From a virus: a DNA stretch of 64,000 nt. The position numbers and the translations under genes are program-made. The stretch covers positions 1 to 64,000 of the IMG/VR virus record IMGVR_UViG_3300047554_000255; one strand, given 5' to 3'. Positions 50,101-58,299 of the stretch are shown here, one piece after another (position 1 is the stretch's first letter; each line of letters starts with the position of its first letter). Below the pieces are notes generated by a model. It searched no databases. It was not told where the DNA came from and worked only from the letters and a program-made list of their open reading frames with translations.

Positions 50101-52625
50101 ACAAGCTTTGATTCTTTATAGAACAAAGCCATATCAGCACCTAATACTTGAGTAGTATTGATTTGAGCTCTAAGAACATTATACTTTAAATCTGCAATAG
50201 CAAAGATCGCTTTACTTGAATCTTGTAGCTGTGAAAGCTGATTCATGTAAACATTATTAAAGAAAGGAAAGTAATAAGATGTCTGCACTCTATTTGTCGC
50301 TGGATCAATACTAGTTGGTCCTTTTGATATAATGTTTTTACGCAACAAGTTAGACAACTCTTTTATAACGTCATCTTTTATTGACTCACCAATAAGATCT
50401 TTTAAGTATTGAGCATCTTCTATAGATGGTTCAACTCCTTGATAGATCTTTGTTCTGATCATGTTAAGCTTTGCATCAGAACGATTGTTTAATACTGGGA
50501 ATAAAAAGAACATCTTACTAGCTGTTTCAAAGTTAGCAATGTTCAGCTTTTCTTTCTTAGTATAGTTAGCATACGCAATCATACGATCTATCTCAGCTTT
50601 TGCTAGATCATATAACTTATTCTTGAATGCGTCTTTAAACTGGAATGAATCTCTAACGGTTGGCTTAGTCTTGAAGAAAGCAAAATCAGTTGATGGATCA
50701 AGACTATCTTTTGTTATCTGTATTACCGGAGCAGTTGTCTTATCCGATAAAGTAAACATATTATAGTAACCAGTCTTAGCAAAGTTATTCTGATGCTTTA
50801 AATATGTATCAAGAATCAACTCTCTTGGCGATTGGTTCTTCTTAACCTTACCAATCTCTCCTTTCTTATCTTCTTTTATACTATCTGAATACGATATTGC
50901 ATAAACAAATGATTCGTTATCAGTCTTCTCGTCTTCAAGCAAACGTCTAACTACTTCTGAACTTTTACTATAAGCTCTTTTACTTAATACCTCTAAGAAA
51001 CTCTTTGTCTTTAGCTTCTTCTTTACTGTTTCTAAGTAAGAAGGTTGTACATAAGCATAGATGTTTTTGTTCTCACCATTCTGATAGCTACCAGTTTGAT
51101 AGATATCTGAGTGTAGATCATAGTAAAGACTTGCAAGTATATTAAATACACGCTCGTGAACAATAGGGTTGTTCTTGTCTTCGTAGTTTGCTGACTCAGT
51201 TGTTGTATCAATATCAGCTGTTAACGTATTAAGAATATTATCAACAACATTACCTGTTGCAAGTAAATCAGAGAAGCTCTTTGCTTTAAAGGTTTTGAAC
51301 TTGTTTGCTTTTAATGCTGCTCCAACATGTTTCATGTAAGCATCATCAACAGGAATATTCATTGAAGTAAGTAACTCTTTAAAGAACTCTTGTTTCTTTG
51401 TTAAGTTATTACCAGATCTAATCTCTAAGTACTTCTCTTTCAATGACTTAGCTAACTCAGTGTTTATAACTAAGTTGCCAAACTTATTCTTGTTAACAAG
51501 CTTTGATACTTTTTGTAACTCTAACCAATCGTTTTTTATTTGTCTAACAACACTATTACGATTAGAGCTAATAACCTTAACACTTACACCACCTTCTTTA
51601 ACTTTCTCCCAAAGCAACATAGTATGATCTGTGTATGCTTTGTTTATTACAGTAAGTACTTCGTTTAGTAACTGAACATTCTTTGATGCTTGTAACTCAC
51701 CTAACTTCTTGTGAACGTTTAATAGGTATGGCTTAACTTGAGCTTTCTCTAAAATAGCTTCTTGTAAAGACTCATAAGTAACATGTTGTAATCCTGCACC
51801 TAATACAAGTAAGTCTTCAAATACTTGATCGTAAGGCACGAAATCAGCAAGACCTAATAGATTAGCCTTGTCACTCTTAATACTTGAAAATAACAGCTTT
51901 ACACGAGTCGTAGCTGTATCCTTTGGGTTCATCTGGAATGAACGTGAATCAGAAAAGCTTTCATTTACAGAAGGGTCTTCAACATCAACATCGTCTTCAC
52001 CAAATAACTCACCTGCATCAGCAAGTAAGCTCTCATAATATTCGTTTGTTAAACCAAAGTCTTGGATCTCGTTTTCAGATGTAACCTTTAGTCCTAAACG
52101 ATTAAGCTTAATGATAACTTGCTCTGTGAACTTATCGAAGTTCTCATCATCAGTAACGTTATCTAGCAACTCTCCAAGATAAGAGAATTCCTTGTAGTTA
52201 AGAATACCAAGCTCAGGTATCTTAGAAAGCATATCTTCTGTTGCTGATTCTTTTAAAGCATTATATGCTTCTTCTGAAGTAGCAATATTCTCAGTAAAGT
52301 ACTTAACCTTTAAAGCTGTGTTCTTTAACTTACTCTTTATATCAGCAAATAAAACACGAGATGATTTCTCATACGTACCACCTGGCTTTAACAAACCAAG
52401 CTCATCAACGAACTGTGAAAAGATCGCGTTCGTTATTGACTGCTCTTGTACAAGATTAAATAAGTTGATGTTAACAAAGCGATCTTCAACAGCTTGTTTT
52501 ACAAGATCTAATAATTGTTCATCAGACAAACCTTCATTACCTGGTAGAGTAGCAGCACTCTTTAGAATCTGCTTAACCTCTACTTCTGAAAACTCTGATC
52601 CGCTAATGTTATATAAACATGCCAT
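44136..52625 (-). CDS. Giant virion RNA polymerase with C-terminal zincin-like domain (2829 aa)
   Basis: The metal-binding active-site motif DFDVD lies at residues 1394-1398 (GSDFDVDKLYAYLSN), preceded by a GARIPNQLHSS and LPSYMENTIIVPDG region. A KSSAYPLIPDN...DKLRVFMEKNNV segment lies earlier. This is the signature of the single-chain double-psi-barrel RNA polymerase that crAss-like phages package in the virion and use for early transcription. An added HELLHGY zinc-protease motif (His2635, Glu2636, His2639) lies near the C-terminus. Near residue 2480, SVVLYSKAEGINTLVKNYL looks like a further small domain. Starts MACL. Confidence 0.88.
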   Translation of the reverse strand: MACLYNISGSEFSEVEVKQILKSAATLPGNEGLSDEQLLDLVKQAVEDRFVNINLFNLVQEQSITNAIFSQFVDELGLLKPGGTYEKSSRVLFADIKSKLKNTALKVKYFTENIATSEEAYNALKESATEDMLSKIPELGILNYKEFSYLGELLDNVTDDENFDKFTEQVIIKLNRLGLKVTSENEIQDFGLTNEYYESLLADAGELFGEDDVDVEDPSVNESFSDSRSFQMNPKDTATTRVKLLFSSIKSDKANLLGLADFVPYDQVFEDLLVLGAGLQHVTYESLQEAILEKAQVKPYLLNVHKKLGELQASKNVQLLNEVLTVINKAYTDHTMLLWEKVKEGGVSVKVISSNRNSVVRQIKNDWLELQKVSKLVNKNKFGNLVINTELAKSLKEKYLEIRSGNNLTKKQEFFKELLTSMNIPVDDAYMKHVGAALKANKFKTFKAKSFSDLLATGNVVDNILNTLTADIDTTTESANYEDKNNPIVHERVFNILASLYYDLHSDIYQTGSYQNGENKNIYAYVQPSYLETVKKKLKTKSFLEVLSKRAYSKSSEVVRRLLEDEKTDNESFVYAISYSDSIKEDKKGEIGKVKKNQSPRELILDTYLKHQNNFAKTGYYNMFTLSDKTTAPVIQITKDSLDPSTDFAFFKTKPTVRDSFQFKDAFKNKLYDLAKAEIDRMIAYANYTKKEKLNIANFETASKMFFLFPVLNNRSDAKLNMIRTKIYQGVEPSIEDAQYLKDLIGESIKDDVIKELSNLLRKNIISKGPTSIDPATNRVQTSYYFPFFNNVYMNQLSQLQDSSKAIFAIADLKYNVLRAQINTTQVLGADMALFYKESKLVSADQIKEVFGESMTVNQLLSYNVSTEMTPEEQSKRNIINDVLNGTVLSTVDEFSKRAAMFIAPGSQGTTTWQSTKGKIVDVSLYKMITLKDVIKSNDQFSKIETTDAQEFVTLQEHINRMMSEGRIPLDIYESISDKIAEARKKKTFDYSLSDIELGFVLQPTKPVHSSNSETDGFNEINYVKSSAYPLIPDNTRDSEMDKLRVFMEKNNVGSAAFKTATKTGAPISTLEVFDDNGNFIEPSEAEFSSNVQTLSREGLRTQQEIPHQKEMINVVSQMDRQLFEGLDNVLDFMFAGKKLTAAQLKGLKEQIRVALFEGNAEELLDRIGVSITDEYVSFKSERSLANLLKEEAVSRNLSINDIRSIATNKDGKLVIPVYLLSNSSKFEGLLTSIFSKVVKLKLTGTSLVQVSAVGTKIKEGELSDKLKSEIVYTEVYDASKGLQYIRKEADTVAKGGKVKKGEVQAAQVFMSQFLKDENGKLINIKDFATKDENGRLILDSTRIPRKLLQLIGARIPNQLHSSMLPIEVAGFLPSYMENTIIVPDGITAQMGSDFDVDKLYAYLSNPKYTYKDSASKLIDELTKEKEAIKNKYKEELEKVDGDLAKLLNSEQQFEIAKLNESIEKYRARLGYKNLGEKEREQKQRILDGLYEKRSAVYNEVANGTERKKLNQTKYKIKSQRAAELTAINDKIKAQKSQIESIEPVAYESSISDFKNFDPKSLSEEQLFEMYKDIHWSVLTHPTTFDKITSSIDLSDYNDEKELFYKEGIATLPVNFLPFDYNTQINTFLDNRSGKLGTGIFAQLLSFLAEHQDKKTVGFSAGINIKKDSGEIVNLSYLTAEGNTTFKSDATGKTLTRSKTQNASATLNESLDNAKNKNLNVFNLNSASMAPAKLLMSLSSNSGEIADLRYVTRFFPQFIVKYLNEQEEISKDSFAIGQKKYTSEIIADVKRHFINLLSPNAKELATEENIGAMPVLNPKELLDLLKEEVVLRPKLNQLMLAYSPADINFKPEDRKALDEFIMKQLSILTYYETLHAYSTPQSTLLNNSNVISQGIGSNLFTLLSKYRKFQSIAKAADTQYGEGLPVVIKPLKRDPVVVDRLLNIDTIFGKFETDPISESVDFTPTTQTGHAVKNSIFLAYKVLSKVSPIHFDTVFQNLLEEIVTQKNKGKGGVDNYGRIKFNALAEDVLSNLKAYIYSSPEAGFITGDMEEERYRLLVGTEQNPSLAERILALNIKYPELKNNYFFARLKPVIPAGKTRLSIKSVEYKSPFSQDIDELANNKGFLDLMLNEDPEIASIGKDLIKYAFVSGSVADKASFFRYIPIEVRLLNKQHTDFIGKFYDTFRQNVDNFYEQYIMNNPDMASYIDKDAYKALTNANTVTKDSRGESIYTLPKNMTHLLINSSFQSLEGYKNTVPTFPKFLRYYVNSQILLFKRIGENSYKRIQTLGNNSAYEYQLGVNPATMRSVDFSNLLPSQKLEKIITADTNPFIGFAGNTSLVVDEIELSNYATTAVSFPYDANNPTNKHNILSSRYKGNINTGEYTDKDVVLVSGERFIEVLSPDAKLNHITRNEAIDKLSPMFEDLYVPMLESIIKAKASVVLYSKAEGINTLVKNYLEAKGYKASEIGQFNNIKLEYGEAIPTQEPTDLFAEDTFIPQMDDDVVVASMDLFSFADMPSDPEIFLSGEDTNASNGSPIASDTSVIEDYIPDAEGVNTLASVLTKVRANTSNEFYKVLIDSLKFTGDVNKISVVLLNTISDPAIYNTVTNQIVINPDLVLQSNSAKSRSENLEDAIVHELLHGYTAQSLFKLSGKASAYKIKEERMYAASIKQLYLLTRESLLSNPEHAEKLKAVIAKVSNSVFEDSDANTLTEDEKSMYYGLTSEHEFVSMLMTDKKFQEFMNGVSVDSSKKTVTFKFADILKRLLQALTKALGMDVKTDSVLDQGIKNITNLLSVVDTKTEDSTDTTGQTTLFSAATDNLSDYSLNNQCK

Positions 52626-52626
52626 A

Positions 52627-55600
52627 TTAGTTACACTTCTTGTTAAGTTTATTCTCGTTCTCTAGTTTCTTAGTAGTAGTTGCTATTGACTTCAACTCAT
52701 CATCGTTACCTTTGATTAGATCTTTGTTAACTGTTTGGTTAGTACCAAACTGTTGTCCAAAGTCCATATCCATGAACTTAGCCAATGCTTCTTCTTGAGA
52801 TAAAGGTGCTTGTGATTTAGATGTATCCGTTACATTAATATACGCAGAATCATTGACTTTAGCCTCCTCTTCAGCAATTAACATAGTGTATCTTGCATCA
52901 ATCTCTTTTGCTTTTTCTTCGTAGTATTTTACTTGCTCAGGTAATGCATTAATTGCTTCTTCTGCAGTATCATACTCATCAATAGTAGAACCATCTGTAT
53001 CATCAATAATCTCATTACCATTAAGAACTGGTTTACGAACCAACTCTAGTTCTTTTGCTTGCTTTTCTTTTAACTTACTAATAGCATCAGATGTAGATAA
53101 AGTAGGAGCTATAGGAGCAGGAGCTTTTGGTGCAACTTCAGGTTTAGTACCTGATGATGGAGTCTCTGAATCTATATTACCAAATACAACAACAGGGTTA
53201 GAGAAGTGTACTAACTCATCAGCATCTGTATTAGCTTCATCGTAAGGACGTCCTTCTTCTAATGTAGTCTCAAGTGTTTGTAACATATATTCGTTATACG
53301 TCATAGGCTGTGATTGCTCTAAAGCACCAGTATCAGGATTGATAGTAAGATCAGTCATTAACTTATCATTACCAATACCTGCTGATTGCTCAGTACCAAA
53401 GCGTATACTGTATCTTAAGTTTGCTGCAATATCGTAAAACTTATTGATTTTTTCTTCTGATATCTCATCTAAGTTTCCGATAATAAGACTATCTTTCTTC
53501 TTATCACCTGTGTTTACTTGCCATATTGATAAGTATCCTTTTGGTGTAATGTTAAAGTGAACCTTACCTTGACTTATTGGATTGTATGCTTTTGAGCTAG
53601 TATGAGTAATATAATCATTAACATACTTGCTTAAACGTGCAAAGTCAGCAGTCTCTCCGTCAATAAACTCAATACCATAAGCTTTGTACACAGCTTGGAT
53701 AATAGCAAGATCACTATCTTTACCATTCTTTCCTGCTGCTACATCAACGTTATAGTTATGAAACGCTCTCCATGAACCAAGAATAAAATCAATATGTCCG
53801 TCTTTTAATACAGGAACTGTAACAAGAGAAGCAAGACGCTTACCTGTTGGAGTTGGTATTATAGCAACTGGCCATCCATTAGCTTTACCGTCAGTAATAA
53901 TGTTTGGTACATAAAGATTACTCTCAGAGTACTTATCAGTAACATGTACTTTACCTTGCTTGATAATAGCAACTTGAGTATTCTTACTTAAAGCTTGCTT
54001 CAATGGTTTCTTTGAACCGTCAGTTCTTAGTACACCAACTGACTTTGCTATTACAGTACTTGTAAATACAGTTGCTTTATCTTTATTAAAGCCGTTGAAC
54101 AATGCTTTTCTATGATCAAGAATAGCTTGACGTTGAATAGCAAGGTTATCAATAACGGTACCGTCAGGTGTAACAATACGTTCTTTTGTGTGAGCTAATA
54201 CTCCTGAGTCAGAATATCTAGCTGTAACAAACTTAACTGTTGGTAAGTATCCAAGCTTTATCTTTTTACCATTATGCATAGTATAGATAGCAACTGGGAA
54301 GTCATCAATAGCTTCTTGTTTTATTTTACCGTCAGCATCAAAGAAGTCTTCTTTCTTACGCTTTGTGATACCAGTTTGTTGAACGTAATCATAATCATCA
54401 AAGTCAGCAATGTTAGAATCAATCTCAAACATTAAAGGAGTACCTTCTTGTATACGAGATGTTCCTAAGATTAATGGATAAGACTCATTACCGTCAGTAC
54501 GCTTTAATCTACGTACACCTTTTTTATCTGTATATACTACAAAGTTATCAGATGCATTGTTAATCTTTGATCCAGAGTTGATTGGAGTTCTTGAATCTTC
54601 CTCAACAGATGTATCAGGATTTGTACCATCAACATAATCAATATCAACATTATCCGTAGTATACTCAAGAGCATCAAGATCAACATCTTCTTCTTGAGCT
54701 TCTTTTGCTTTCTGTACTTCTTTCTTCTGAGCTTCAGTAACCGTAGCTACTGGAGTGACCATTGTTTTTGCTTTTGGATTAGAAGATACAGTAATAGCAT
54801 TGTTTGTAAGGAAATCAGCTAACTGCTTATCTGTAAGCTCATACTCTGATTCATTACCATGTTGTACCCAAACTCTATCTTTACCAACAGAAACAATTTT
54901 GACTACTATCTCTGAACCATCAGTTGGTACTATATAATTACCAAGAACAAACTTAACTCCGTTTACTTCAAGACTATTGTTAGGATTAGCTTCATATTCT
55001 TCTTGCTCAGGATCAAGTTGTTCTTCATCAACAACTACTGGAGTCTCAGTTGGAGCTTCAGCAACTACTGGAGGTTGTTCAACTTGAACAGCTTCTTCTG
55101 GAGTTACTGGTACTGGTTGATCTTCAGTTGATACTTCTAGTGTTGGTTCAACCTCTGTAGGCTCTGCTACTTCAGTTGGAATATTATTAGATGACTTAGC
55201 ACCTGTATAAGTAAACTCAACATCAGTGTAGTTCTCTTTTGAAGGATGAGCAATATTAAACGCTATATCTTTATTATTAACACCGTAGTTTAAAAGAATC
55301 TCTCTACCTTTTGTGCTAAATCCAACAAAAGCAGCAGGGTTCATAACCCCCATACCCTCTTCAGATATCTCTAGTTGTGACTTAATTACTTGGATATAAC
55401 CTTCTTTTAAATCTGCAAGAAGAGCTTCAACATTTATAGTTCCTCCTTCTGGTGCATTTGCTGCATCTTCAACATCTTCTGTTAAGTCAGATGTATCAGC
55501 ATCAGTAACGTTCTCTCCATCTTCTGGTGCTACAGCTCCTGTAAGAGCATCTGTAAATGATTTAGTAGCCTCATCCTTTGCTTCTTTTGCTAACTGCTCT

Positions 55601-58296
55601 TGTACTACTTTCTTTGCAGCCTTCATACGATTAGCTAAAGCAACAATACTTGTTGGATCTGCTAGGAAGTTATAAGCATTAAGATGTTCTTCAGAGTCAT
55701 TGTTTAACTGGATGTACTCTAATAGATCTTCGTAAGTCTCATCAATATCTGTATTAGATAAAAGAGCAGTGTTTAAACCAGCTTCTTCAGTCTTATAGTT
55801 AATGAATCTCTTGTAAGCATCTTTTGCATAACGTTGCTCACGCTTAGACATGTTAGTCTCATCGCGATTAGATAACTTCTCCCATGAGTCTAACCACTTT
55901 GCAATAGCTTGTAGTTGACGCTCTTTATACTTAAGAGTTTGTGCCTCTTCAGGAGTACGCTTCTTTACTTGTTTAAGGTTGTCTATCTCCTTTATAAGAA
56001 GATCCATCTCACCAAGCATCTTAGCTTGAGAACCTAATACTTTATATGCAGCAGAAGCGGCTCCTCCAAGGTTAGGATTAGCAGCAGCTCTTGTGTATAA
56101 GTTATTTGCTCTTTCAATAGCAGACTTTGCTTTGAATGAGTTTGTTGCAAGCATCTCAATATAATCATCAAGAACACTCTTTAACATCTGAGCATCTTTC
56201 TGACCTTGACTACCTTCAGCGTATAAATCTGGTTGGATTAAATCGCCATACTTTTCGTTTAACGTTTCCCATGTTTTGTTAAACGTTTCAACATCATCAG
56301 CAATCTTGTTAAAGTATTCCTTAACAGACTTAGCACTATCAACTGTTGGATCTAAGCCGTATGCTTCTTTTGCATCCTCAACACTAAATGATTCTCCTTG
56401 ACCTCTAATAGTATCAATCAAAGCAGAAACCATACCTGCTTTCTTTGCAGCTGAAACAGCTTTTGCAAATGCAGTATCTCTTGAGTTGTAGTAAGTATAC
56501 TTATCTTTATTACCAACAGCTTCCTGCATTGTAGCAGCAGCCTTATTTTGAACCTTAAAGTTTGCTATCTCATCTTTTAATACAGCATAAGGATTCTTGT
56601 AGAACTCGTTTATCGCAGCAACAGTAGCAGCCTTATCTTTCTTTATCTCTTCTCTCTGCTTATCAGTGGTCATCATACGTTCTTGTACTTTGCCCATTGT
56701 AAAGTTGATTGGAGATAATAATCGACCAGTAACAGCACCCATCAAGAATGTCTTCATTCCTTGAGTATCTGCTAATGGATTCTGAACACTACTCATGATA
56801 GCATCAGTCTTACCAGAGTATCCTTTCTTACCATGATATAAGTCATAGTAATAATCCTGAAGACCCTTGTTAGAACCTTCTTGGAATAACTCTTGTAAAC
56901 CTTCTGATGTCTCCCACTTGAATAAGTTCTTTCCAAGAAACTTACTTACTTGCCATGCTGCTTCCTTTTTACCAAAGTCAGTAGCAATCTCTTTTGCTGC
57001 ACCAAGAGCTCCTAATGAACCAACTTGATATACTTTAGTCAGTTCTTTATCAGCAACCTTACCTGATACCTTTAATACGTCATCAGCATATTGTCCAACA
57101 TTCTTGAATAATCTACGCTCAGCATTAAAGTGACCAAGCATGTTATCAAACTGGAATCTATTAAGAGCAAATAGCATACCAAAGTTAACGTTGAAGTTAT
57201 CTGAGGATGCATCTTTTGATACTCTATCAATACGCTCTAAATCTTCACCAACTGGTAACTCACCTGTTCTTTCAAGATGCTGTTCTGTTAAACGATCTTT
57301 AAGTTCTTTGTATGTACCAGCTGCTTCAAAAATGGCTTCTGAGCGAGCCATGTTAGCTTCACTTAACGTTCTTCTAAACCCACCAAAGGTTAACGCTGCA
57401 ATCTGAGCAGCACCTGCACCATTCTTACCAGCAACAACTGCTTTCTCAATAGCGTTTGTAGTAGATCCAATAGGATTAAACTTCTGGAAACCTTTCCATA
57501 TAGTCTTTGCTAATCCTTCTTGTTTATAAATATCTCCAAGTGATTTGTTTAATCTTGCAAACTCTTCAACGTCTTGAAGCTTATCAACCCCTTTCATGAA
57601 TCGCATTCCAAGCTTTGTAGCTGAGAATAAACTAGATGCACCAAAGGTTAATAACTCTTCTGATAAAGCTTGAGCAATCGCACCAACTGCAAAACCTGAG
57701 TTCTGAACAAGATCACCAAAGAATTGCTTGTTAAACACAGACTTCTCTGAATCAGCACTTCTAAAGATAGCGTACTTATTCATTACATCTTCTTGCATCT
57801 TTGCCATCTGATACATCTCTGTTTCATCTGGTTGTAGCTTTGATGCATCAAAAGAAGTCATTGCATCAGCAAGTCTTCCCCAACCTTTCCATCCTTCAAG
57901 GAATGTATTAGAAGCTAGACGACCTGCACCTGCAAAAGCATTACCCATTGTATCACCCCAAGTTTGTCTTGACGCATACAACTCTTCATTATTTCTTCTA
58001 GGATCAAAACCGAGCTCAGCAGAGTATGATGAGTTAGTATATCTATCTAACTGTGTCTGCTCAGGATTAAAGTTTATTGGCTGCATTTGAGTGGACAAAG
58101 AAGGTCCACCTGCCAATGCTCCTGATAAAAAAGAAGCCGTAGGATCAGCAGTAGATGAGCTAACTAGTTGTTGTGCTTGTTCTTGACCACGTTGCTCAAA
58201 AGGATCGATAAAATCTAACAGCTTTGGCTCTAAGTCTGGTGTTTTAATATCAGGACCTCCAAGGCTATTATTGAGCGAGTTTAATATAGACTCCAT
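52627..58296 (-). CDS. Giant virion cargo protein (1889 aa)
   Basis: The N-terminus (DPRRNNEELYASRQTWGDTM, about residues 98-117) and long helical segments match the pattern I recall for crAss-like ejected cargo proteins. A Pro/Glu/Val-rich linker (about 1040-1090, EPTEVEPTLEVST and similar) separates a helical N-terminal half from a mixed C-terminal half. No enzymatic motif is visible. It lies between the 1010-residue protein and the RNA polymerase and is encoded in the same operon. Confidence 0.8.
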   Translation of the reverse strand: MESILNSLNNSLGGPDIKTPDLEPKLLDFIDPFEQRGQEQAQQLVSSSTADPTASFLSGALAGGPSLSTQMQPINFNPEQTQLDRYTNSSYSAELGFDPRRNNEELYASRQTWGDTMGNAFAGAGRLASNTFLEGWKGWGRLADAMTSFDASKLQPDETEMYQMAKMQEDVMNKYAIFRSADSEKSVFNKQFFGDLVQNSGFAVGAIAQALSEELLTFGASSLFSATKLGMRFMKGVDKLQDVEEFARLNKSLGDIYKQEGLAKTIWKGFQKFNPIGSTTNAIEKAVVAGKNGAGAAQIAALTFGGFRRTLSEANMARSEAIFEAAGTYKELKDRLTEQHLERTGELPVGEDLERIDRVSKDASSDNFNVNFGMLFALNRFQFDNMLGHFNAERRLFKNVGQYADDVLKVSGKVADKELTKVYQVGSLGALGAAKEIATDFGKKEAAWQVSKFLGKNLFKWETSEGLQELFQEGSNKGLQDYYYDLYHGKKGYSGKTDAIMSSVQNPLADTQGMKTFLMGAVTGRLLSPINFTMGKVQERMMTTDKQREEIKKDKAATVAAINEFYKNPYAVLKDEIANFKVQNKAAATMQEAVGNKDKYTYYNSRDTAFAKAVSAAKKAGMVSALIDTIRGQGESFSVEDAKEAYGLDPTVDSAKSVKEYFNKIADDVETFNKTWETLNEKYGDLIQPDLYAEGSQGQKDAQMLKSVLDDYIEMLATNSFKAKSAIERANNLYTRAAANPNLGGAASAAYKVLGSQAKMLGEMDLLIKEIDNLKQVKKRTPEEAQTLKYKERQLQAIAKWLDSWEKLSNRDETNMSKREQRYAKDAYKRFINYKTEEAGLNTALLSNTDIDETYEDLLEYIQLNNDSEEHLNAYNFLADPTSIVALANRMKAAKKVVQEQLAKEAKDEATKSFTDALTGAVAPEDGENVTDADTSDLTEDVEDAANAPEGGTINVEALLADLKEGYIQVIKSQLEISEEGMGVMNPAAFVGFSTKGREILLNYGVNNKDIAFNIAHPSKENYTDVEFTYTGAKSSNNIPTEVAEPTEVEPTLEVSTEDQPVPVTPEEAVQVEQPPVVAEAPTETPVVVDEEQLDPEQEEYEANPNNSLEVNGVKFVLGNYIVPTDGSEIVVKIVSVGKDRVWVQHGNESEYELTDKQLADFLTNNAITVSSNPKAKTMVTPVATVTEAQKKEVQKAKEAQEEDVDLDALEYTTDNVDIDYVDGTNPDTSVEEDSRTPINSGSKINNASDNFVVYTDKKGVRRLKRTDGNESYPLILGTSRIQEGTPLMFEIDSNIADFDDYDYVQQTGITKRKKEDFFDADGKIKQEAIDDFPVAIYTMHNGKKIKLGYLPTVKFVTARYSDSGVLAHTKERIVTPDGTVIDNLAIQRQAILDHRKALFNGFNKDKATVFTSTVIAKSVGVLRTDGSKKPLKQALSKNTQVAIIKQGKVHVTDKYSESNLYVPNIITDGKANGWPVAIIPTPTGKRLASLVTVPVLKDGHIDFILGSWRAFHNYNVDVAAGKNGKDSDLAIIQAVYKAYGIEFIDGETADFARLSKYVNDYITHTSSKAYNPISQGKVHFNITPKGYLSIWQVNTGDKKKDSLIIGNLDEISEEKINKFYDIAANLRYSIRFGTEQSAGIGNDKLMTDLTINPDTGALEQSQPMTYNEYMLQTLETTLEEGRPYDEANTDADELVHFSNPVVVFGNIDSETPSSGTKPEVAPKAPAPIAPTLSTSDAISKLKEKQAKELELVRKPVLNGNEIIDDTDGSTIDEYDTAEEAINALPEQVKYYEEKAKEIDARYTMLIAEEEAKVNDSAYINVTDTSKSQAPLSQEEALAKFMDMDFGQQFGTNQTVNKDLIKGNDDELKSIATTTKKLENENKLNKKCN

Positions 58297-58299
58297 CTA

